Assembly (NCBI RefSeq): GCF_001269925.1
Contig: NZ_LHVO01000029.1
Location: 1-64,000, forward strand
From: Pseudomonas sp. MIACH
Lineage (GTDB): Bacteria; Pseudomonadota; Gammaproteobacteria; Pseudomonadales; Pseudomonadaceae
Length of the DNA stretch: 64,000 bases
Reading direction: 5' to 3'
This document shows, piece after piece, positions 36,690 to 45,869 of the stretch (position 1 is its first letter; each line of letters opens with the position of its first letter). Below the pieces are notes generated by a model. That model made no database searches. It was given only the letters and a program-made list of their open reading frames with translations, and was not told the origin of the DNA. Position numbers and translations under genes: made by a program.

Positions 36690-37860
36690 GCGGCGCCAGG
36701 ACGGGCACCGGTTGTCCGTCCTCGCACACCCCGCGTAACTGGCGCTCGAATTGCTCGATAATCGCCGGCCAGCCCTGGCGACTGGCATGCTGGCGAGCAT
36801 TCAGTCGGGCCCTGCGCAAGGTCTCGCGCTCTTCCAGCAGCCAGGTAGCAGCATCGCAAAATGCGTTTTCATCTCCCGGCATCGCCAGCACGCCGTTGTA
36901 GCCATGGCGAATATGCTGGGTGGCGGCGGCCTGGTCGTACGCCACCACGCCCAGGCCCGAGGCCATTGCCTCCAGCACCACATTGCCGAAGGTTTCGGTC
37001 AGGCTGGGGAACAGGAACAAGTCCCCTGAGGCGTAATGCCTGGCCAGTTCTTCACCGCGTTGGGTGCCGCAGAACACCGCCTCGGGCAGGTCGCGCTCCA
37101 GTATCGGGCGCTGCGGACCATCCCCGACGATGATCAACTTCAACCGACGCTGTGGATAAGTAGTCTGCAGCCCATCAAAGCACCGTTTGAGCAGCCCGAG
37201 GTTTTTCTCCTGGGCCAGGCGCCCCACGTGCAGTACGGCAATATCGTCGTTTTCCAGGCCCCAGCTTTCGCGCAGGGCATTGTCGCGCTTGGCCGGGTGG
37301 AACAGTTGGCTATCCACTCCGCGCGCCAGCATCCCCAGGCGCTCGAAATGCCTGCGCTCCAGTTCCAGGCGCTGGCTGGCGCTGGGCACCAGGGTCAAGC
37401 TCGAGCGGTTATGAAACCAACGCAGGTAGTGCGTGACCATGCGGCTCAACAGGCTCAAGCCGTACTGGTTGGAGTACTGCTGGAAATTGGTGTGAAAACC
37501 GCTGACCACGCTGATGCCCAAACGCCGCGCCGCCCGCAGCGCCGACAGCCCCAGCGGCCCTTCAGTGGCGATATACAGCACGTCCGGGCGCTGGCGGGTC
37601 CAACGGCGCAGCAACTTGTGCATCGACGACTGGCCCCATTGCAGGCCGGGGTAACCCGGCAGCGGCCAGCCACGGCAGAGCAGCAAACCGTCATCGCTGG
37701 GCCGGCTCTCGTCGGCGCCCTGGCGCGGGCGTACCAGCTCGACCTGATGGCCGCGCGCGCGTAAACCTTCGCACAGACGACCAAGGGTATTGGCCACCCC
37801 GTTGATCTCTGGCGGGAAGGTTTCAGTAATGAGGGTGATGTGGAGCGAAGCTGTCGTCAT
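36658..37860 (-). CDS. GT4-family glycosyltransferase
   Basis: This 400-residue retaining glycosyltransferase has a GT-B fold. The N-terminal domain begins LHITLITETFPPEINGVANT. The C-terminal nucleotide-sugar domain has VLHVGRLAQEKNLGLL and the E-x7-E motif in SLTETFGNVVLEAMASG near residues 303-319. The closest types are GDP-mannose-dependent mannosyltransferases acting on lipids. Start MTTASLHITL is used rather than an in-frame Met 11 codons upstream. Product and acceptor are unknown. It lies 54 bp from cysZ. Confidence 0.88.
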   Translation of the reverse strand: MTTASLHITLITETFPPEINGVANTLGRLCEGLRARGHQVELVRPRQGADESRPSDDGLLLCRGWPLPGYPGLQWGQSSMHKLLRRWTRQRPDVLYIATEGPLGLSALRAARRLGISVVSGFHTNFQQYSNQYGLSLLSRMVTHYLRWFHNRSSLTLVPSASQRLELERRHFERLGMLARGVDSQLFHPAKRDNALRESWGLENDDIAVLHVGRLAQEKNLGLLKRCFDGLQTTYPQRRLKLIIVGDGPQRPILERDLPEAVFCGTQRGEELARHYASGDLFLFPSLTETFGNVVLEAMASGLGVVAYDQAAATQHIRHGYNGVLAMPGDENAFCDAATWLLEERETLRRARLNARQHASRQGWPAIIEQFERQLRGVCEDGQPVPVLAPLTPGSSTPHD

Positions 37861-37914
37861 GACCCACAGTGTCGCCGTGGGCCATGTCGTCATTGTGTCA
37901 TGCAGATGATGGAT

Positions 37915-38679
37915 TTATGACTTGACCACTTTCGACGTCGCCATCGCCTCGGCGCCCTGTTCACGCACCCAGAACAACGTCGCCCCAGCCACTGCGGCCG
38001 GCATCATCAGCAGGTTGACCACCGGCACCAGCAGCACCAGGTAGACGATGCCGCCGAAACTCATGCTCTGCCAGCGTTTCTGGCGCAGCCAGGCGAGCAT
38101 CTCGTTCCAGCCCAGCTTGTGGTTGTCGGCCGGGTAGTCTATGTATTGGATCGCCATCATCCACACGCCGAACAGCAACCACAGTGGCGCGGCGATCAGG
38201 TTGACCACCGGAATGAACGACAGGATAAACAGGCCGATGGCCCGTGGCAGGAAGTAGCCCAGCTTGCGCATTTCCCGGGCCAGGGTACGCGGGACCATTT
38301 CAATCAGCTCGCCCCAGCTGAATGCCGGGAAGTCATCGGTGCCACGTACCACCACTTCGACTTTCTCTGAGAGAAAGCCGTTGAACGGTGCCGCGATGAT
38401 ATTGGCCAGCATGGTGAAGGTGAAAAACACCATCAGCACCACCAGCACCACAAACAATGGCCATAGCAGGTAGTTCAGAAAGCTCAGCCAGCTGGGCAGC
38501 GTCGGCATCAAGTGGTCGACCCACAGACTGAACTGATGGCCGGCAAAATAAATCAAGCCGACGAACAGCACCAGGTTGATCGTCAGCGGCAGCAGTACAA
38601 ACAGGCGCAGGCCGGGGCTCAGCACCAGTTTGAGGCCTTCACGCAGGTATTGTGGGCCGGAAAGAACAGGGGCGGGCAT
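37915..38679 (-). CDS. cysZ: Sulfate transporter CysZ
   Basis: This 254-residue inner-membrane protein of the EI24/CysZ family brings sulfate in for cysteine synthesis. Several long hydrophobic segments are seen (for example [20 protein letters not shown], then [20 protein letters not shown]). The conserved [13 protein letters not shown] and [20 protein letters not shown] are CysZ signatures. It precedes the glycosyltransferase gene on the same strand and is divergent from trxB, an order common in pseudomonads. Confidence 0.93.
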   Translation of the reverse strand: MPAPVLSGPQYLREGLKLVLSPGLRLFVLLPLTINLVLFVGLIYFAGHQFSLWVDHLMPTLPSWLSFLNYLLWPLFVVLVVLMVFFTFTMLANIIAAPFNGFLSEKVEVVVRGTDDFPAFSWGELIEMVPRTLAREMRKLGYFLPRAIGLFILSFIPVVNLIAAPLWLLFGVWMMAIQYIDYPADNHKLGWNEMLAWLRQKRWQSMSFGGIVYLVLLVPVVNLLMMPAAVAGATLFWVREQGAEAMATSKVVKS

Positions 38680-38971
38680 GGAGAACTCCGAGCAGGGATG
38701 ACGAACGCGCCGACCTTACCGGCTTTGCCTTCAAGGCGAAAGCGTGGCCGCTGTGACGACATCAACGGTAACAAAGGCGTCGATTAATCGGCTCGACTGT
38801 ATAGAGACCGCCTATGAGCTGGATTGTTATTGCGTATTTCCTTAATCTTGCCCCCCTCGATACGCTGCACCCATTATTTTTCAGGGCCTGCGAATTAAAG
38901 CCTTCCCCAAGTGCTTCGTGGACCCTTTTTTATTCCAGCCGTCTTGTAGTCCGGGCGGTCGATAGGAGTGA

Positions 38972-39937
<966 letters not shown>

Positions 39938-39948
39938 ATTGTTGAAAT

Positions 39949-39978
39949 AAAAAAACCGGCTGCGAGGCCGGTTTTTTT
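39949..39978 (+). terminator. Terminator after trxB
   Basis: AAAACCGGC and GCCGGTTTT with a short central loop, preceded by an A-run and followed by seven T. It can act in both directions. Confidence 0.88.
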
Positions 39979-39994
39979 GTGAGTGCAATTTAAA

Positions 39995-40022
39995 CATGGG
40001 AGAGGGCAAGCCCTCCCACATG
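39995..40022. repeat. GTGGGAGGG-type repeat hairpin
   Basis: CATGGGAGAGGGC and GCCCTCCCACATG form a hairpin between trxB and hopJ. It is a slightly diverged copy of the repeat seen after catA and elsewhere. Confidence 0.7.
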
Positions 40023-40038
40023 TTGATCCGCGTCTGAC

Positions 40039-40380
40039 TCAGGATTTGCGGGTCAGTGGCTGGGCGGCGAATTTCACACCGGCCAACCCATGGGCAATCA
40101 ACGCCCGGATATTGCCATGGTCGCTGCCCTCAGGCGTCGCCACCACCGAGCGGTAATGCTCACCAAACGCCAGCAGCGCTTCCTGGTTGCTCAAGCCTTC
40201 CAGCAGCGCCAAACCCAGGGTCTTGCACGAGCCTTCGTTCTGACCGGCAGCGTTTTCCACCTCGCCATTGGTGAAGGCCTGCGGCTGGTAATCGTAACCG
40301 GCAGCGACAAACGCCAGGGTGTCCGCAAAAACGTGTTCGCCACTGTTGAGGCTGGCGCGCAGGGTGTTCAAATCAGTCAT
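40039..40380 (-). CDS. HopJ-family protein
   Basis: This 113-residue protein starts MTDLNTLRASLNSGEHVFAD and belongs to the family named after the P. syringae type III effector HopJ. No type III secretion genes, chaperone or hrp-box are in this window, and the family is widespread in non-pathogens, so a housekeeping role is more likely. Its ATG overlaps the end of the DUF1244 gene by 8 bp (ATGACTGA), so the two are translationally coupled. Function unknown. Confidence 0.85.
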   Translation of the reverse strand: MTDLNTLRASLNSGEHVFADTLAFVAAGYDYQPQAFTNGEVENAAGQNEGSCKTLGLALLEGLSNQEALLAFGEHYRSVVATPEGSDHGNIRALIAHGLAGVKFAAQPLTRKS

Positions 40381-40669
40381 GGGTTTTTCCTTTGGCAAAC
40401 GCCGCCTGTTGCTCGGCGCTGGCTTCTTGCTGGTATTGGGCTTTCCACTCGGCGTACGGCATGCCGTACACCACTTCACGGGCGTCATCGAGGCTCAGCT
40501 CGATCTGGCGCTCGTCGGCCTCGGCCTTGTACCACTTGGACAGGCAGTTGCGGCAGAAGCCGGCGAGGTTCATCAGGTCAATATTCTGCACATCCTTGCG
40601 GCTGTCCAGGTGCGCCACCAGCCGGCGGAAGGCGGCGGCTTCAAGTTCGAGGCGTTGTTGATCGTTCAT
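40373..40669 (-). CDS. DUF1244-domain protein
   Basis: This 98-residue protein starts MNDQQRLELEAAAFRRLVAH. The conserved DUF1244 core is RKDVQNIDLMNLAGFCRNCLSK, with a CxxC pair (FCRNCL) that could bind metal or be redox-active, then VVYGMPYAEWK. It is coupled to the HopJ-family gene and lies 23 bp after folX, so it may be part of the folM-folE-folX transcript. No biochemical function is known for the family. Confidence 0.88.
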   Translation of the reverse strand: MNDQQRLELEAAAFRRLVAHLDSRKDVQNIDLMNLAGFCRNCLSKWYKAEADERQIELSLDDAREVVYGMPYAEWKAQYQQEASAEQQAAFAKGKTHD

Positions 40670-40692
40670 AGGGCTCACTGACAATTCAGGGG

Positions 40693-41064
40693 TTAGCGGC
40701 TGGCCGCCAGGGTAATCGACACCGACTCGGCAAAGCGCAGCGCATGGGGCTTATCCACTTCGACTTCGGCATACAGCACCGATTCGTTGCTCATCACCAG
40801 GTCCAGCAGTTCCTGGGTCAGGCGCTCCAGCAGGGCAAAGCGGTTGCCTTCCACGTGGGCGATGATGGCCTTGGTGATGGTGCGGTAGTTCAGCGCGTGG
40901 TCGATGTCGTTGTCGCGCACGGCTTCCTGGGCGGCATACAGGATGGTCAGGTTGATCAGCACATCCTGCTTGTTGAGGATTTCGTCCTCGTTGATGCCGA
41001 TAAAGGTGCGCAGGCACAGGTCCTTGACCCGGATACGCGCCATGCCTGGTTGAAGTTGTGGCAT
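40693..41064 (-). CDS. folX: Dihydroneopterin triphosphate 2'-epimerase
   Basis: This 123-residue T-fold enzyme converts 7,8-dihydroneopterin triphosphate to the monapterin epimer. It starts [20 protein letters not shown]. It shares the FolB fold, with the conserved lysine and glutamate in [15 protein letters not shown] and [13 protein letters not shown]. Length and the adjacent folE and folM favour FolX over the aldolase FolB. It starts 2 bp after folE. In Pseudomonas this route supplies tetrahydromonapterin, the cofactor of phenylalanine hydroxylase. Confidence 0.92.
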   Translation of the reverse strand: MPQLQPGMARIRVKDLCLRTFIGINEDEILNKQDVLINLTILYAAQEAVRDNDIDHALNYRTITKAIIAHVEGNRFALLERLTQELLDLVMSNESVLYAEVEVDKPHALRFAESVSITLAASR

Positions 41065-41066
41065 TG

Positions 41067-41627
41067 CTACTTGCTCCGTCCAATCAGTTGCAGGAACTCC
41101 ATGCGCGTGGTGTTCGACTCGCGGAACGCGCCGAGCATCACCGAGGTGTTCATGGTTGAATTCTGTTTTTCCACGCCGCGCATCATCATGCACATGTGCT
41201 TGGCTTCGATCACCACAGCCACACCGGCGGCCTGGGTCACTTCCTGAATGGCGTCGGCGATTTGCCGGGTGAGGTTTTCCTGGATCTGCAGGCGCCGGGC
41301 GAACATGTCGACAATGCGCGCCAGCTTCGACAGGCCCAGCACCTTGCCGGTCGGAATATAGGCCACGTGGGCCCTGCCGATAAAGGGCAGCAGGTGATGT
41401 TCGCACAGCGAATACAACTCGATGTCCTTGAGGATCACCATCTCGTCATTGTCGGAGGCGAACAGTGCGCCGTTGACGATTTCTTCGAGGTTCTGCTCAT
41501 AGCCATGACACAGGTACTGCATGGCCTTGGCGGCGCGCTTGGGGGTATCGAGCAAGCCTTCGCGTTCCGGGTCTTCGCCCAGGCCCTTGAGGATCTCGCG
41601 GTAATGGTGGGGCAGGGATAAGGTCAT
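41067..41627 (-). CDS. folE: GTP cyclohydrolase I
   Basis: This 186-residue enzyme converts GTP to 7,8-dihydroneopterin triphosphate, the entry to pterin synthesis. The zinc and catalytic residues are in [20 protein letters not shown] near residue 73-92 and [16 protein letters not shown] near 142. Pseudomonads have more than one folE copy; this one sits with folM and folX, so it is tied to monapterin. In P. putida a folE gene is light-inducible through PplR/LOV regulators, and such regulators lie 1.5 kb away here. Confidence 0.95.
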   Translation of the reverse strand: MTLSLPHHYREILKGLGEDPEREGLLDTPKRAAKAMQYLCHGYEQNLEEIVNGALFASDNDEMVILKDIELYSLCEHHLLPFIGRAHVAYIPTGKVLGLSKLARIVDMFARRLQIQENLTRQIADAIQEVTQAAGVAVVIEAKHMCMMMRGVEKQNSTMNTSVMLGAFRESNTTRMEFLQLIGRSK

Positions 41628-41648
41628 GCAACATTCCTCACAAACGGC

Positions 41649-42359
41649 TTACTTGATATGCCGCCCGCCGTTGACGGTCAGGGTGGTACCGGTGACATAC
41701 GGGTTGTCCAGCAGGTAACGCACGCTCTGGTAGATCACCTCGGGCCCTGGCTCGATGCCCAGGGCCGACTTGGCCAGGACTTTGGCGCGGTAGACCGCGT
41801 CGTCGCCTTCGTTGAACATCACCATCGCCGGGGCAATGCCATTGACCTTGATCAACGGCGCGAACTGCGCGGCAAACGACAGCGTCAGGCTGTCCAGCCC
41901 GGCCTTGGTGGCGCAGTAGGCGATGTGCTGGCGGCTGCCCTTGCGCACCACGTCATCGCTGATATGCACGATGTCGGCCGGTGTTGAGCGCTGCAGCAAG
42001 GTCGAACAATGCAGGTTGATCAGGTACGGCGCAAGCATGTGCACGCTGAACATGTCGCTGAAAGCGCGGCTTTCGTCGCCCGGGGTTTCTGCGATCCAGG
42101 CCGAGGCGTTGTGGATGATCGCCCGCAGGCTTTGGGTGTGGGTGTTCAGTTCAGCGATGAACGCGAGAATCCCGGCTTCGGTGGAGAAGTCGGCAAACAC
42201 GCCGACCGCGCCACGCTCGCGCAGGGCCTGCACGCCGGGACGTTCGTTGCGGTAGCTGAAAATCACCGACTGGCCTTCGTCCAGCAGGCGCTCGGCGCAA
42301 TGCAGGCCGACACGCTGGCCGGCGCCGGTGATCAGGATCGGGGCGTTCGTTGCAGTCAT
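41649..42359 (-). CDS. folM: Dihydromonapterin reductase
   Basis: This 236-residue short-chain dehydrogenase reduces dihydromonapterin (and weakly dihydrofolate) to the tetrahydro form with NADPH. Rossmann motif ILITGAGQRVGLHCA is at the start; the catalytic YxxxK is in YCATKAGLDSL. It lacks the canonical TGxxxGxG spacing, which is typical of FolM. ATG 42359 is used rather than a longer frame. It is the first gene of folM-folE-folX. Confidence 0.92.
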   Translation of the reverse strand: MTATNAPILITGAGQRVGLHCAERLLDEGQSVIFSYRNERPGVQALRERGAVGVFADFSTEAGILAFIAELNTHTQSLRAIIHNASAWIAETPGDESRAFSDMFSVHMLAPYLINLHCSTLLQRSTPADIVHISDDVVRKGSRQHIAYCATKAGLDSLTLSFAAQFAPLIKVNGIAPAMVMFNEGDDAVYRAKVLAKSALGIEPGPEVIYQSVRYLLDNPYVTGTTLTVNGGRHIK

Positions 42360-42416
42360 GGGAGGCTCGCGTCGCTGGCAGGCGCAAATCATACCAGCGA
42401 CGGGCCGCCCCTGTAC

Positions 42417-42977
42417 TCACGCCGCCGCTTCGGTGGCCTTGCGCGGGGCTGGCGTTGGATGCAGCCAGTTCGCCAGCAGGTGGGTCGACAGCGGAATGAA
42501 CCAGTACACCATCAAGGGCGTGAGTGCCATTGTGCTGACCAGCACCCGTGGCCCCAGGTTGAGTTCACTGAGCAGCGGCCCGAGGACGAAGTTGAACAGC
42601 AGCGACACCGGGAAAAATGCCAACCAGATCGCCACTGCCTGCTTCCAGCGCGGCGGACGGGCGCCCGCTGCACCAAACCAGCCATCGATGCCCCGTACAC
42701 GGTGCTCGGACGGATCGGCAAACAGATCGCTGCCACGGCTCAACCACGCGCTGCGTGAGGCGGAAAACTCCCAGGCATGCAGGGTTTGTTCATCGGCGAA
42801 GCGGAAAATGATCTGGAATTCATCATCATTGGGCGGTGGTGCCAGCACCCCGGAGCCCAGGTAACCGGGGAAGTCGGTGGCCAATTGCTCGCCTTCGCGC
42901 AGCCAGGCCATCAGTTCTTCGTAGCGCCCTTTGGCGACGCGACGTGCAACCATCAAGGTGACGGGAGAGGTAGACAT
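42417..42977 (-). CDS. Antibiotic-biosynthesis-monooxygenase-like membrane protein
   Basis: This 186-residue protein has an N-terminal ABM ferredoxin-like domain (about 1-105; VTLMVARRVAKGRYEELMAW) and two C-terminal membrane helices (AVAIWLAFFPVSLLFNFVLG, and TMALTPLMVYWFIPLSTHLL). GGAG lies before ATG 42977. Similar proteins are annotated as ABM superfamily enzymes in many proteobacteria without a known reaction. It is divergent from the PplR-like regulator gene, so it is a candidate target of that regulator. Confidence 0.83.
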   Translation of the reverse strand: MSTSPVTLMVARRVAKGRYEELMAWLREGEQLATDFPGYLGSGVLAPPPNDDEFQIIFRFADEQTLHAWEFSASRSAWLSRGSDLFADPSEHRVRGIDGWFGAAGARPPRWKQAVAIWLAFFPVSLLFNFVLGPLLSELNLGPRVLVSTMALTPLMVYWFIPLSTHLLANWLHPTPAPRKATEAAA

Positions 42978-43059
42978 TGTGTATCTCCAAATGTACGGGT
43001 GCGCTGAACCGGGTAGGTGGCACACAGACGAAGCTGCGGGGTGCTGCAGCGACGTGTAA

Positions 43060-43086
43060 AAAACAGGCAAGGATTATTCCTGTTTT
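43060..43086. promoter_or_regulatory. Inverted repeat upstream of the PplR-like gene
   Basis: AAAACAGG (43060-43067) and CCTGTTTT (43079-43086) form a perfect 8-bp inverted repeat with an 11-base spacer. An outer pair, GTGTA (43054-43058) and TACAC (43094-43098), extends the symmetry. It lies between the divergent ABM-like and regulator genes and is a candidate operator. Confidence 0.45.
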
Positions 43087-43155
43087 GCTGAAATACACCA
43101 GCGACATTGGTCTGAAACGCACGGGCCTTGAAAAGGACAGGTCTAAAGACGTTAA

Positions 43156-44151
43156 ATGAACGCCCAACTGCCGCTGTTTTTTTGGTCTCGAATGCCCGTG
43201 ATTACTGCTCCCGTTGATATCGTTTCACATCTGGATTCAACGGATTGTGCTGAGCTGTTGCCAATTCGTGAAGTATCGAGATTGACAGGCGTCAATCCGG
43301 TCACACTGCGTGCCTGGGAGCGGCGTTACGGATTGATCCAGCCAACCCGCACCGAAAGTGGGCATCGCCTCTATTCCCAGGCCGATATCGAGACCGTCAA
43401 TCGTATTCTCGACTGGATCGAGCGCGGCGTAGCTGTGAGCAAAGTGGGCAAGATCCTCGCGCACGATGCTCAGCAGGCCGAAGCGATTCGCGCTGAGCGG
43501 GACATGGGGGTGGAAGGCGAGGTCCCGCAATGGCGGGCGCGGCTGTTGCAGGCCGTCAACGCCTTTGACGACCGCCAACTGGAAAGCCTGTACGGGCAGA
43601 TTTTCGCGACCTACCCCCTCAATGTGGCATTCCAAGACATCCTGATGCCGCTCTGGAATGAGCTGCTGCGCCATCAGGGGCGTTTCGGTCAAGCCAGCGA
43701 GTGGCTGTTTTTCGACACCTTCCTGCGTACCCATGCCTTTCAACGCCTGCAGGCAGCGACGCTGTCAGCGGCGCCTCGGGTATTGCTGGCAGCCATGCCC
43801 GGCGAGTGCCGCAAATTGGAGTTACTGGTGGCAGCGCTGTTGATCAGTCGGGATGACCTGGCGGTGCAGGTGCTGGGCATGGGCCAACCGCTCGATGAGT
43901 TGACGCTGGTGTGTGAAAAGACTCGCCCCCGGGCGCTGGTCATCTTCTCCAATCACGCTCATAACCTGGGTCTGGCTGCGCGCCTCAATCGCTTGGCGAT
44001 GACGCTGGATTGCCCAATGTTTCTCGCCGGTGCTGCGTCGGACCTGGCGCAGAGTGCGTTGGCAGGTTCCTCCATCGGTTGCCTGGGCAGCGAAGGGCGC
44101 CAGATGCAACGCCGCTTGCAGCAGTTTCTCAGCGGCAACCTGGATACCTGA
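43156..44151 (+). CDS. MerR-family class II LitR/PplR-like light regulator
   Basis: This is a 331-residue protein with an N-terminal MerR helix-turn-helix (about 34-104; IREVSRLTGVNPVTLRAWER) and a C-terminal domain related to the B12-binding part of CarH/LitR. The cobalamin ligands are lost. The CarH W-x9-EH motif aligns with R172...E182-W183, and the ExHxxG motif aligns with ECRKLE, with Arg219 in place of His. Class II LitR proteins (PplR) of P. putida work without B12 and need an adjacent short LOV protein, which lies downstream here. The start could also be ATG 43192. Confidence 0.82.
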   Translation: MNAQLPLFFWSRMPVITAPVDIVSHLDSTDCAELLPIREVSRLTGVNPVTLRAWERRYGLIQPTRTESGHRLYSQADIETVNRILDWIERGVAVSKVGKILAHDAQQAEAIRAERDMGVEGEVPQWRARLLQAVNAFDDRQLESLYGQIFATYPLNVAFQDILMPLWNELLRHQGRFGQASEWLFFDTFLRTHAFQRLQAATLSAAPRVLLAAMPGECRKLELLVAALLISRDDLAVQVLGMGQPLDELTLVCEKTRPRALVIFSNHAHNLGLAARLNRLAMTLDCPMFLAGAASDLAQSALAGSSIGCLGSEGRQMQRRLQQFLSGNLDT

Positions 44152-44153
44152 TG

Positions 44154-44759
44154 TCAGGCGTGCATCTGCGGGTGTAGCAGACGGTGCTGGTGCAGGATGA
44201 ATTGGCGCAGGCGCTCGGTTTCATCTGCATCACTCTGGCTGATGCGATAGGCAAACAAACCCCGCGCCGTTTCCCGCTCGAATGCGCCGCGCAGCGCAAT
44301 GCGCTCATAACCGGAAGGGCTGAACCACAGGGAAAAGGTTTTTGGCGGCTTGATCCGGCCTCGAATCTCCACCAGCACGCCCTTGAACGACACTTCATGC
44401 ACCCAGAGGGCACCCGCAGTGCCCCTGACATTCTCCAGGGCCACCGGTGCTTCAAGCGCCAGGCGCCACGGGCGTACCATCGGTCCATCTTCGAAAATGC
44501 TCGGCACCCCCAGACGCAGATGCACCGCATTGAACTCATCTTCCACCAACTGCAGGGGGAAGGTCAGTTGCTGGTTGTCGACCTGTGCCTGGATGGTGAC
44601 ATGGTCGTGGGCGGCCAGGCGGGTGAGCAGGTCGCGAAGCTGAGCACCGCCATTGACGGTCAGGTTCGACGAAGCATCCCGCAGGTTGAGTTGCGGGTTG
44701 TGCTGCATGTTCTGAATGAAATCCAGCTCGTCCTGGGTCAGAAGCGCGTCGCGTTGCAT
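44154..44759 (-). CDS. PilZ-like protein in the LOV operon
   Basis: This is a 201-residue cytosolic protein. The N-terminal half is of the kind that precedes PilZ domains (YcgR-N-like). The C-terminal half has VRPWRLALEAPVALENV and VHEVSFKG, resembling the PilZ c-di-GMP motifs RxxxR and D/NxSxxG. Here they read RPWR and EVSFKG, so the first motif is one residue short and Glu122 replaces Asp/Asn. c-di-GMP binding may be altered or lost. It starts 57 bp after the LOV gene on the same strand and ends 2 bp from the convergent regulator gene. Confidence 0.65.
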   Translation of the reverse strand: MQRDALLTQDELDFIQNMQHNPQLNLRDASSNLTVNGGAQLRDLLTRLAAHDHVTIQAQVDNQQLTFPLQLVEDEFNAVHLRLGVPSIFEDGPMVRPWRLALEAPVALENVRGTAGALWVHEVSFKGVLVEIRGRIKPPKTFSLWFSPSGYERIALRGAFERETARGLFAYRISQSDADETERLRQFILHQHRLLHPQMHA

Positions 44760-44816
44760 CGCTCTTTCTCGATCGGGGTGTTAAAACGCCATTATCCCCT
44801 CTAATGGCTGCATTAT

Positions 44817-45284
44817 CTAAATTTTGTTAGATCCGCTTTTCATTTTGAGCGCCGCCAGCTCGGCCTTGACCTGGGCCAGCTCGTTTTCCAGCTGGGCGAC
44901 ACGCTGCTGGGCCTTCATCTGGACGGTGACGTCCTTTTGCACACCGATGAAATAGGTTTGCTTATCGGCCTGGTTGTACACCGTTGAAAGCGACAGCTCG
45001 TTCCAGAAATGGCTACCGTCCTTGCGATAATTGCGCAGGATTTCACGGCACGAACCGCCATTCTCCAGGGTTGCTCGGATGGTCATCAGGGCCGGCTGGT
45101 CGCGGTCACCCGATTGCAGGAAGCGACAATCCTGGTAGAGGATTTCATCCAGGGTGTAGCCGGTCATCCGTTCGAATGCGGGGTTCACGTAGATCAGTGG
45201 CTTGTCCTCGCCTTCCTGTTCGGCAACCACGATGCCTTCGTTGGAAGCGTTGATCACCATTTGCATCAGTTGGGCGTTAATCAT
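44817..45284 (-). CDS. Short LOV blue-light photoreceptor (PpSB-LOV type)
   Basis: This 155-residue protein starts MINAQLMQMVINASNEGIVV, like P. putida PpSB1-LOV. The LOV core (about 17-120) contains the photoactive cysteine in ILYQDCRFLQ at residue 53, then GVQKDVTVQ. A C-terminal coiled coil (about 122-150, QRVAQLENELAQVKAELAAL) allows dimerisation. There is no output domain. It should form a flavin-cysteinyl adduct in blue light and signal through a partner, probably the adjacent PplR-like protein. An upstream in-frame ATG at 45296 is also possible. Confidence 0.92.
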   Translation of the reverse strand: MINAQLMQMVINASNEGIVVAEQEGEDKPLIYVNPAFERMTGYTLDEILYQDCRFLQSGDRDQPALMTIRATLENGGSCREILRNYRKDGSHFWNELSLSTVYNQADKQTYFIGVQKDVTVQMKAQQRVAQLENELAQVKAELAALKMKSGSNKI

Positions 45285-45413
45285 TGAGCGGTCCATAGCG
45301 TGTGGTGGGCGTTGGCAGTTTATGACAGGTGCTGAATGTTGCACCCTGCGCAGCGAAATATTTGCGCCAGCTGCTAATATCCCAGGCTTTCGCTCAACTA
45401 CAGGATCAGATTG

Positions 45414-45869
45414 ATGAAAGTCGCCATCCTTTCCGGCTCGGTCTACGGCACGGCTGAAGAAGTCGCCCGCCACGCCGTTGGCATCCTCAATGCGGCCGGT
45501 TTCGACGCCTGGCACAACCCACGCGCCACCCTGGCGGATGTTCAGGCCTTTGCCCCCGAGGCCTTCCTGGCCGTGACCTCGACCACCGGCATGGGTGAAT
45601 TGCCCGACAACCTGCAGCCGTTGTATTCAACCATCCGCGACCAGTTGCCCGCAGCCTGGCGCGGCCTGCCTGGCGCAGTGATCGGCCTGGGCGACGCCAG
45701 CTACGGTGACACCTTCTGTGGCGGCGGCGAACAAATGCGCGAGCTGTTCGGCGAGCTGGGCGTGCGCGAAGTGCTGCCGATGCTGCGCCTGGACGCCAGC
45801 GAAAGCGTCACCCCGGAATCTGACGCCGAGCCGTGGCTGGCTGACTTGATCACGGCGCTGCGCGCCTGA
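45414..45869 (+). CDS. Flavodoxin (MioC-like)
   Basis: This 151-residue FMN-binding electron carrier has the phosphate-binding loop SGSVYGTAEEVARHA near residues 8-22 and two isoalloxazine loops (TSTTGMGELPDN and GLGDASYGDTFCGGG). It resembles E. coli MioC and short flavodoxins. ATG 45414 is chosen over the preceding TTG codon. It is divergent from the LOV gene (129 bp apart). No flavodoxin partner is nearby. Confidence 0.88.
   Translation: MKVAILSGSVYGTAEEVARHAVGILNAAGFDAWHNPRATLADVQAFAPEAFLAVTSTTGMGELPDNLQPLYSTIRDQLPAAWRGLPGAVIGLGDASYGDTFCGGGEQMRELFGELGVREVLPMLRLDASESVTPESDAEPWLADLITALRA

Noticed and set aside
42360..45413. PplR consensus TRTACA-N12-TGTAYA near folM, the PplR-like gene and the LOV gene
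   Set aside because: Read through by eye, no match was found; only a different inverted repeat is present at 43060-43086.
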